Assembly: GCA_040387515.1 (NCBI GenBank)
Contig: JAZKDP010000008.1
Location: forward strand, 1-38,664
Reading direction: 5' to 3'
From: Methylotenera_A sp040387515
Lineage (GTDB): Bacteria; Pseudomonadota; Gammaproteobacteria; Burkholderiales; Methylophilaceae
Length of the DNA stretch: 38,664 nucleotides
Positions 33,669 through 38,664 of the stretch are shown here, piece by piece. The notes under the pieces were generated by a model. It ran no database searches. It saw only the letters and a program-made list of their open reading frames with translations, and was not told where the DNA came from. The position numbers and the translations under genes are program-made. Each line of letters opens with the position of its first letter. Within the stretch, counting starts at the first letter, position 1.

Positions 33669-33687
33669 AGCCGCTTATTCAGCGGCT
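33669..33687 (-). terminator. Terminator downstream of the alcohol dehydrogenase gene
   Basis: AGCCGCT (33669-33675) and AGCGGCT (33681-33687) form a 7-bp stem with a 5-base loop. Read on the minus strand it is followed by TTTTTT, a classical terminator about 30 bases past the stop codon. Confidence 0.8.
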
Positions 33688-33717
33688 ATAAAAAACATCC
33701 AACAACCTAATCAATAA

Positions 33718-34767
33718 TTAATCTTTCAATGTTGCCATGTCGATCACAAAACGATACTTCACATCGCCTTTAATCATACGCTCGTAAGCTTCATTCACAT
33801 CTTGAATTGCGATTACTTCTATATCAGAAGTAATATTATGTTCGGCACAGAAATCCAGCATTTCTTGCGTTTCTTTAATGCCGCCAATCAATGAACCGGC
33901 AATTTGTCTGCGCTTAAAGATTAAGCTGCCAATATTAGGTGAAGGATGAGCATGTTCAGGCACGCCATTCAAACACATTGTACCGTCACGTTTTAATAGC
34001 TCAGTAAACACATCAAGATTGTGTGCTGCGGCGACTGTGTTAAGAATGAAATCAAAGCTTTTGAGATGCGCTTTCATTTCATCTGGATTTTTGGAGATGA
34101 CTACTTCATCGGCACCTAATCGTTTAGCGTCTGCAACTTTATTGCTGGAAGTGGTAAATAGCACCACGTGCGCACCCATGGCATGAGCAAGCTTCACGCC
34201 CATATGACCAAGACCGCCTAAACCGACAATGCCCACTTTACTACCTGGCCCAACTTTCCAGTGTTTTAGTGGTGAGTAAGTAGTAATGCCTGCACACAGC
34301 AAAGGCGCTACTGCAGCTAAATCTAGCTTGTCCGAAATATGTAATACAAAGTGTTCGTCAACGACTATTTGGTTAGAATATCCACCGTAAGTCATCTTGC
34401 CGGTATGTTTATCTGGGCTGTTGTAAGTAAAAACTTCTTGGTCACAATATTGCTCAAGGCCGTCTTTACAGTCTTCACACACGCCACATGAATCGACCAA
34501 ACACCCTACCCCAGCTAAATCACCCACTTTGAATGCTTTAACATCGGCACCCACACTCGTTACGCGCCCTACAATCTCATGCCCTGGTATAACCGGGTAA
34601 ACAGAGTTTTGCCATTCATTACGTGCGGTGTGTAAATCAGAGTGGCAAACGCCGCAAAATAAAATCTCAATCTGAATATCTTTAGCGCCAACTTCGCGAC
34701 GCTCAAACTTAAACGGTGCTAACTTTTCTTTGGCTGAAACTGCCGCATAACTAATTGCTTTAGTCAT
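33718..34767 (-). CDS. Zinc-dependent NAD(P)-linked alcohol dehydrogenase (cinnamyl-alcohol/YahK type)
   Basis: The 349-residue protein is a medium-chain alcohol dehydrogenase. Catalytic zinc ligands are Cys38 and His63 (C-G-V-C-H-S-D and G-H-E-I-V-G). The structural zinc site has Cys94, 97, 100 and 108 (C-G-V-C-E-D-C-K-D-G-L-E-Q-Y-C). The nucleotide loop is G-L-G-G-L-G-H-M-G. The layout matches the cinnamyl-alcohol dehydrogenase/YahK group, broad-range aldehyde reductases using NADPH. AGGAG precedes ATG 34767. Although close to methanol dehydrogenase accessory genes, it is probably an aldehyde reductase rather than part of that pathway. Confidence 0.92.
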   Translation of the reverse strand: MTKAISYAAVSAKEKLAPFKFERREVGAKDIQIEILFCGVCHSDLHTARNEWQNSVYPVIPGHEIVGRVTSVGADVKAFKVGDLAGVGCLVDSCGVCEDCKDGLEQYCDQEVFTYNSPDKHTGKMTYGGYSNQIVVDEHFVLHISDKLDLAAVAPLLCAGITTYSPLKHWKVGPGSKVGIVGLGGLGHMGVKLAHAMGAHVVLFTTSSNKVADAKRLGADEVVISKNPDEMKAHLKSFDFILNTVAAAHNLDVFTELLKRDGTMCLNGVPEHAHPSPNIGSLIFKRRQIAGSLIGGIKETQEMLDFCAEHNITSDIEVIAIQDVNEAYERMIKGDVKYRFVIDMATLKD

Positions 34768-34827
34768 TTATTTCTCCTGTTAATTACTCGTGCCTAAACT
34801 GATTGGTGGCTTAATAGCTAAAATCTG

Positions 34828-34863
34828 ACATTGAGAATAATAGGTTATCTTAATACTCAATGT
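34828..34863. repeat. Inverted repeat upstream of the alcohol dehydrogenase gene
   Basis: ACATTGAG (34828-34835) and CTCAATGT (34856-34863) are perfect inverted repeats 20 bases apart, 60-95 bases before the adh start. The spacing puts the arms on one face of the helix, so a dimeric regulator could bind. Confidence 0.5.
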
Positions 34864-34885
34864 TCATTTCAAGTGTTAAGCTTTA

Positions 34886-34902
34886 TGGAATTCAGTATTC
34901 CA
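34886..34902. repeat. Short palindrome between adh and mxaL
   Basis: TGGAAT (34886-34891) and ATTCCA (34897-34902) are inverted repeats with a 5-base centre. It could be a second operator or part of an RNA hairpin; no function can be assigned. Confidence 0.4.
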
Positions 34903-34982
34903 AAATTGAGATGTAGGCTACCAAAGCTTGCGTTATGGATCACCGCTTTTACCGCAGCATTGAGAGTTTGGCGTATATCTTA

Positions 34983-35019
34983 ACTGCGTACATACATGAT
35001 TTTTTTGTTTGTACGCAGT
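34983..35019 (-). repeat. 10-bp inverted repeat just after mxaL
   Basis: ACTGCGTACA (34983-34992) and TGTACGCAGT (35010-35019) pair perfectly around a 17-base loop, starting 12 bases after the mxaL stop. There is no T-run after the stem, so it is not a classical terminator, but it probably protects or ends the mxa transcript. Confidence 0.55.
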
Positions 35020-35030
35020 ATAGACATGCT

Positions 35031-36014
35031 TTAATTTGAGGCACTCTTGGGTAGAGCGCCTTTAGACTCAAAAGATTTAAGGATGATATTAGGTAAAAAA
35101 GTAAGTAGGACCAATATCAACGCACACACTAAATACATCCAACGGACTGAATATGCCGTCACAAAACTTGCTGCTGGCTTTTGCGATTGAACAAAAGAAT
35201 AAAATTCTGGCGTGTCTTGCCCCTTGATATATTTTGCTTTTATATCGCCTGCAAGAGACTTGAGATAATCATCCTCAAGCTGAGATAAAAATTGGTCGTA
35301 CTCTGCACTTGCTATTGGTGGGTCAGGCTCATCTTGGCTAGCATCAGAATAAGTGACGCCAACCGCACCTGAGTTGTTGTTGTCATTCATTGGCCAATAC
35401 CCTACTCGCTTATTAGCCGAATTGAAGCGCGGCACAGCCACTTTTGTTGTTCCGCCTACACCCACAAAGATAAAGTTTTTCCCCATTTGTATGCCAGATA
35501 AGTCTTGTTTAATGGTGACATTCACTCTAGGTGCTTCATCGCCATCAGTAAAAAACAGCATCTGCGCAGGAACATTCAACGAATCGAATACATTTTCAGC
35601 TGCCTTAACACCAAAACTCAGGCGACTATTGCCTTTCCAAGCCATACGCCATTCCAAATGTGAAATGGTATCCGTAATCACGTCGTAATTCGCACACACT
35701 TCTAAAGGCGTAATGAGCAACGCGACGTTATCAGAAGCAAAAATACCCACACTGATATAAGTGCCGCATGAAGAAGTCTCAACGATTTTTTTCATCAATT
35801 GTCGCGTGTAAGCCAACCTACTCGCTACTTGATTGTTCAGTTTCTCATCCTCGGCATTCATGCTTTGCGATACATCGGCGACTAATAAATAATTATGTAC
35901 TTTTTGCTCCAATTGAATCTCTGGCTTGACTAGCGCCAAAGTGAGCAAGGCAATCACGCCAATATACAGTAGCGTTTCATAGTTATTCCTAATGAATTTA
36001 ATGACACTTTTCAT
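35031..36014 (-). CDS. mxaL: MxaL, methanol dehydrogenase accessory protein with von Willebrand A domain
   Basis: The 327-residue protein has an N-terminal membrane helix (about 14-30), a von Willebrand A domain with metal site D-V-S-Q-S (Asp47, Ser49, Ser51) and F-F-T-D-G-D-E, and a C-terminal helix (about 290-312). MxaL, with MxaA, MxaC and MxaK, is required in methylotrophs for making active calcium-loaded methanol dehydrogenase, acting at the periplasmic side. Its ATG overlaps the mxaK stop (ATGA). It is the last gene of the cluster here; the mxaD/E/H genes that often follow are absent. Confidence 0.87.
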   Translation of the reverse strand: MKSVIKFIRNNYETLLYIGVIALLTLALVKPEIQLEQKVHNYLLVADVSQSMNAEDEKLNNQVASRLAYTRQLMKKIVETSSCGTYISVGIFASDNVALLITPLEVCANYDVITDTISHLEWRMAWKGNSRLSFGVKAAENVFDSLNVPAQMLFFTDGDEAPRVNVTIKQDLSGIQMGKNFIFVGVGGTTKVAVPRFNSANKRVGYWPMNDNNNSGAVGVTYSDASQDEPDPPIASAEYDQFLSQLEDDYLKSLAGDIKAKYIKGQDTPEFYSFVQSQKPAASFVTAYSVRWMYLVCALILVLLTFLPNIILKSFESKGALPKSASN

Positions 36015-36547
36015 GGCAAACCAATCGGCAAATTACTCAATTCCATTGTTGACTGCTCTTTAGGCGCAGCTTTCATATTGTTAAACATGACAGAATTTAA
36101 CAAACTTAAATTGAATTTTGCAGGCAAAGACTGCGGAGATAATCTTAACGATTGCTCATAGGCGATTTTAGCTTGCGAGTAAGCGTATCGCGCTTCATCC
36201 TGCAGCGTGCCGTCATCATTAATCCTGCGAATCAAGCCAAAAATAAATAAATTATTGCCAATGTTATATTGAATCTTGGCTTGTTCCGCTAGGCTTGGCG
36301 ATGTATCTAATAATTGGCCATAAGTCTGTACAGCATGTTTGTAATCGCCCTTTTTACCTTGGCTATAAGCTGCCGCAAACTTTTGCAAATAAGGATAGGA
36401 TGCATCGGTGATTTGCTGCTCTGATTGAATCGCACGATTCACTTTGGCGATTTTATTGTACTGGTAAGCCTCATAGACACCACCAATCAAACCTATTACC
36501 AGCAATAATCCAAAAGCGATATTGCTTTTATGAATAGTTTTTACCAT
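36011..36547 (-). CDS. mxaK: MxaK, methanol dehydrogenase accessory protein (TPR-like)
   Basis: The 178-residue protein has one N-terminal membrane helix (I-A-F-G-L-L-L-V-I-G-L-I-G-G-V, about 10-24) and then a helical part resembling tetratricopeptide repeats (Y-P-Y-L-Q-K-F-A-A-A-Y, A-V-Q-T-Y-G-Q-L-L-D and A-K-I-A-Y-E-Q-S-L-R-L). It lies between two von Willebrand A genes, as MxaK does in methylotroph mxa clusters, and may scaffold them at the membrane. It overlaps mxaC by 7 bases and mxaL by 4. Confidence 0.85.
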   Translation of the reverse strand: MVKTIHKSNIAFGLLLVIGLIGGVYEAYQYNKIAKVNRAIQSEQQITDASYPYLQKFAAAYSQGKKGDYKHAVQTYGQLLDTSPSLAEQAKIQYNIGNNLFIFGLIRRINDDGTLQDEARYAYSQAKIAYEQSLRLSPQSLPAKFNLSLLNSVMFNNMKAAPKEQSTMELSNLPIGLP

Positions 36548-37512
36548 GAATACACCTTTAAATTTTTGAAGATCAATATAAAAACACCGAATATGAGTGC
36601 GAAAATAATCAGGTCACGTGAGTAGTCATGCCCTGGGATATTCACAGAATATTGAATAATGTTTTTCTCTTTTGAATCGATATATTGCAATGCAGACTGC
36701 AAGGTGGCCGGATTATCCGCTTCAAAAGCTTTGTATTTTATTTTGATCGATTTGAAAAACTTATCTAAAGCAATGGCATCAGGCACGCCATCATCTGGAT
36801 AAATCTGTTTAGTGAAAATGCTAATGTCATCTGGTTCTCGCAGTACGATCCAGTAGAAATTTAATTTTTTACCACTTAACTCCTCCGTGATTTTGCGTTT
36901 AACGCGTGGACTAAGCTTGCCTGCCCCATCGGATAACAAAATAATGGCTCTAGAGCCAGAACTCTGAATATTGTCAAACAGCGTGACGGCCTCTGTTACC
37001 CCAGCGCCAATATTGGTTTGATTAATCGCCGGCCCAGTTGCTGCATTAATAGCTGAATGAATTGCATCAATATTAGTGGTGATTTTCATGCCATATAAAG
37101 ACGAGTTGGTGAATCCAACTACACCCATCATGTCATCTGGGCGCGAATCGATAAATTTGGTAATTAATCTTCTAGCAGCAGCAGATTTAATTTCTGCGGC
37201 ACGCCCACTGGTTGATTCACCAGCAAACGGATGATCCATACTCACACTGCGGTCGATCACAAAAACCGTTTGTGCGCCCTTGCCAACTTTTAGTACCTTT
37301 TTGCTTGCCCCCTGCGGTGAAGCCAGCGCCAGAATAAGGCTAAGGATGATAACAGCGATCATTGTTTTCACAACGTAATTGGCGATATCTGAAGGCCTGT
37401 CTACTGGGATGATTGGTAGCCAGGAATATATCTGGCCTTGATGGCTTTTAAACCAAAATGGAACAAATACAAGCGGCAGTAACAATAAAACCCAGGGATG
37501 CAAAAGCGTCAT
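36541..37512 (-). CDS. mxaC: MxaC, methanol dehydrogenase accessory protein with von Willebrand A domain
   Basis: The 323-residue protein has two N-terminal hydrophobic segments (about 7-22 and 50-66), a von Willebrand A domain with D-R-S-V-S (Asp87, Ser89, Ser91) and I-L-L-S-D-G-A-G, and a C-terminal membrane helix. This is the BatA/MxaC layout. ATG 37512 is chosen: GAGGTG lies five bases upstream and the start overlaps the mxaA stop as ATGA. A frame open back to 37530 has no such support. Role: part of the system inserting calcium or maturing methanol dehydrogenase. Confidence 0.87.
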   Translation of the reverse strand: MTLLHPWVLLLLPLVFVPFWFKSHQGQIYSWLPIIPVDRPSDIANYVVKTMIAVIILSLILALASPQGASKKVLKVGKGAQTVFVIDRSVSMDHPFAGESTSGRAAEIKSAAARRLITKFIDSRPDDMMGVVGFTNSSLYGMKITTNIDAIHSAINAATGPAINQTNIGAGVTEAVTLFDNIQSSGSRAIILLSDGAGKLSPRVKRKITEELSGKKLNFYWIVLREPDDISIFTKQIYPDDGVPDAIALDKFFKSIKIKYKAFEADNPATLQSALQYIDSKEKNIIQYSVNIPGHDYSRDLIIFALIFGVFILIFKNLKVYSW

Positions 37513-38432
37513 TTGACACCTCGTTCGCAATTTCTGAGCGACTTGCTTAAAGTGATTAACTCATTAATCAACTGTTCGCTGTTTGCATTTTGGTCAGAAA
37601 ACAATGCCGCATTTGAGCGCTCAAAGAAACGGATAATCTCTGTTTTCAGTGAGGCGTAAGCAGGATTAACCGATACAAAATCGCTCACATCATTAGCAAA
37701 TAAATTAGCGCCATTAACCCCATTAAAAGCTTGATGCATATAAAGCAAAGCTTTTTGTTCACCGGCCTTATTTTTATTGAGTTTTTTAATTTTTCGATGC
37801 GCCTGTGCAAAATCGCCGTTCATAAATGGTAGCCATTGCTTATCTGCGTTGATATATACAAGCCCAATCAGGCCAACCATAAACATGGCAATCAATACGA
37901 TTAGCTTGGTTTTATGTGGATGCAAATCGATTAATGTAGGCATGTGTTGCGGTTGGATACTGTCTTTCGCACTCTTGAGTCCAGTTGGCACCAGCGATGC
38001 ATACCAAAAACGCCAAGCAGGAATATCGACAGAAAATGCGGCTGGCCCTCCTGTCACTTCAATGTGTTCGACAGGCAATTGCATCACACTTGGCTTGGCT
38101 GAATAACCAAAAACTTGATAACTTAACTTAATTTTATAGGTGGTTTTTTTATCACTATCTTTACTATCTAACTTAATATCATTCAGCTCAATCCCATCCT
38201 TATTCGCACCTTTTACTGGAAATGCATTTTTGCTGATTTGATAAGGCTTTAACACCTCAATTTCAACTTCTCTTATTAGCAAATCACCAATTTGGATACC
38301 AACACTTTTTGATGGATTAATGATGTTAACAATATTGGCTTTAGACTCTTGTGCAGCCCAACTTAGATTCACAAAGCCAAAAGCTCCGAACGCAACAGCC
38401 AAAAACAGCATTTTTTTAATTAGTTTTTTCAT
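37509..38432 (-). CDS. mxaA: MxaA, methanol dehydrogenase accessory protein
   Basis: The 307-residue protein starts with a signal peptide (M-K-K-L-I-K-K-M-L-F-L-A-V-A then S-W-A). It has a periplasmic beta-rich domain to about residue 165, one membrane helix (about 181-198, L-I-V-L-I-A-M-F-M-V-G-L) and a cytoplasmic helical tail. This fits MxaA, needed for calcium incorporation into methanol dehydrogenase in methylotrophs. Identification rests on layout and neighbours more than on strong motifs. Both ends overlap adjacent genes by four bases (ATGA). Confidence 0.82.
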   Translation of the reverse strand: MKKLIKKMLFLAVAFGAFGFVNLSWAAQESKANIVNIINPSKSVGIQIGDLLIREVEIEVLKPYQISKNAFPVKGANKDGIELNDIKLDSKDSDKKTTYKIKLSYQVFGYSAKPSVMQLPVEHIEVTGGPAAFSVDIPAWRFWYASLVPTGLKSAKDSIQPQHMPTLIDLHPHKTKLIVLIAMFMVGLIGLVYINADKQWLPFMNGDFAQAHRKIKKLNKNKAGEQKALLYMHQAFNGVNGANLFANDVSDFVSVNPAYASLKTEIIRFFERSNAALFSDQNANSEQLINELITLSKSLRNCERGVK

Positions 38433-38664
38433 AGGCTCATATATTCTTCAAAATAATGTGACACTGTATCTGGGTCGAATTTGTCGCTGATATAGATTGC
38501 TTGGGTGTCAAAACGTGAAAATAAGCTGTCAAGCGCTTGTTTTCTTTGGGCAAAGGCTTCTTCAAGCTGTTGCCTGATTGCGTTTCTAAAAAATAGCGTT
38601 CTGCTCAATCCTGTTTCTGGATCGATCATGTTGCCGAAACCAAACTTAGGCAGCTTCTTATATT
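38429..38664 (-). CDS. mxaS: MxaS-like DUF58 protein, C-terminal fragment (5' end outside window)
   Basis: About 77 C-terminal residues are present; the frame stays open to the window edge. F-G-F-G-N-M-I-D-P-E-T-G-L-S-R-T-L-F-F-R-N-A-I is followed by a helical segment. DUF58/MxaS proteins lie between mxaR and mxaA in methylotrophs, matching this position. The role is in methanol dehydrogenase maturation together with the MoxR-type ATPase MxaR, expected just outside the window. Its stop overlaps the mxaA start. Too short for independent family proof. Confidence 0.68.
   Translation of the reverse strand, partial: YKKLPKFGFGNMIDPETGLSRTLFFRNAIRQQLEEAFAQRKQALDSLFSRFDTQAIYISDKFDPDTVSHYFEEYMSL

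Noticed and set aside
33718..34767. Alcohol dehydrogenase as the methanol-oxidising enzyme
   Set aside because: The sequence is of the cinnamyl-alcohol/YahK type, not a methanol dehydrogenase of the iron, PQQ or NAD type known for methanol. Proximity to mxa genes is not enough.
1..38664. CRISPR arrays, tRNA or rRNA genes, transposases, prophage genes
   Set aside because: No regularly spaced repeats, cloverleaf-like sequences or recognisable mobile-element proteins were seen in any gap or frame.

Overview
The window reads as an AT-rich chromosomal segment of a betaproteobacterial methylotroph, most likely family Methylophilaceae (Methylotenera/Methylophilus/Methylobacillus type). Three things suggest this: the bamA-skp-lpxD-fabZ-lpxA-lpxB-rnhB order, the rpmF-plsX-fabH-fabD-fabG-acpP-fabF-pabC-mltG-tmk-holB-pilZ-tatD order, and a methanol dehydrogenase accessory cluster (mxaS-A-C-K-L) at the right edge. 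The genus is inference. No rRNA, tRNA, CRISPR array, insertion sequence or prophage is visible, and no gap between genes exceeds about 300 bases.

Region 1 (1-5.9 kb, + strand): envelope biogenesis. It holds the 3' end of bamA (outer membrane protein assembly), skp (periplasmic chaperone), lpxD/fabZ/lpxA/lpxB (lipid A precursor synthesis plus the shared fatty-acid dehydratase) and rnhB. Region 2 (5.9-12.1 kb, - strand): an RsmI-family methyltransferase, a secreted DUF4139 protein, a YceF-type Maf pyrophosphatase, and a two-gene pyruvate carboxylase (biotin carboxylase subunit followed by carboxyltransferase/biotin carrier subunit), which is anaplerotic. Region 3 (12.2-24.5 kb, + strand): the yceD-rpmF-plsX-fab cluster. 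It supplies acyl-ACP and phospholipid precursors and runs on into pabC (folate), mltG (peptidoglycan), tmk and holB (replication), a PilZ protein, tatD and a metallo-beta-lactamase-fold hydrolase. rpmF has a strong sigma70 promoter; plsX has one placed so that its mRNA would be leaderless.

Region 4 (24.5-28.1 kb): a small secreted protein of unknown function, then a copper-efflux unit with copZ divergent from copA-cueR. Its intergenic region carries two back-to-back promoters with the 19-bp spacers typical of MerR-family control. Region 5 (28.1-30.3 kb, - strand): relA, with an apparently dead hydrolase domain and an intact synthetase. Region 6 (30.4-33.5 kb, + strand): a TetR regulator followed by an SDR oxidoreductase, a four-helix membrane protein and a zinc-free quinone-oxidoreductase-like enzyme. 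Matching palindromes lie in front of tetR and in front of the SDR gene, suggesting a self-contained repressor-controlled module.

Region 7 (33.5-38.7 kb): a clear dif-like site at 33574-33601 (XerC arm, 6-bp centre, XerD arm), so this is probably the replication terminus. To its right, on the - strand, lie a zinc alcohol dehydrogenase and the tightly overlapping mxaS-A-C-K-L genes, two of which encode von Willebrand A domains. The genes immediately flanking dif point towards it from both sides, as expected if replication forks meet there.
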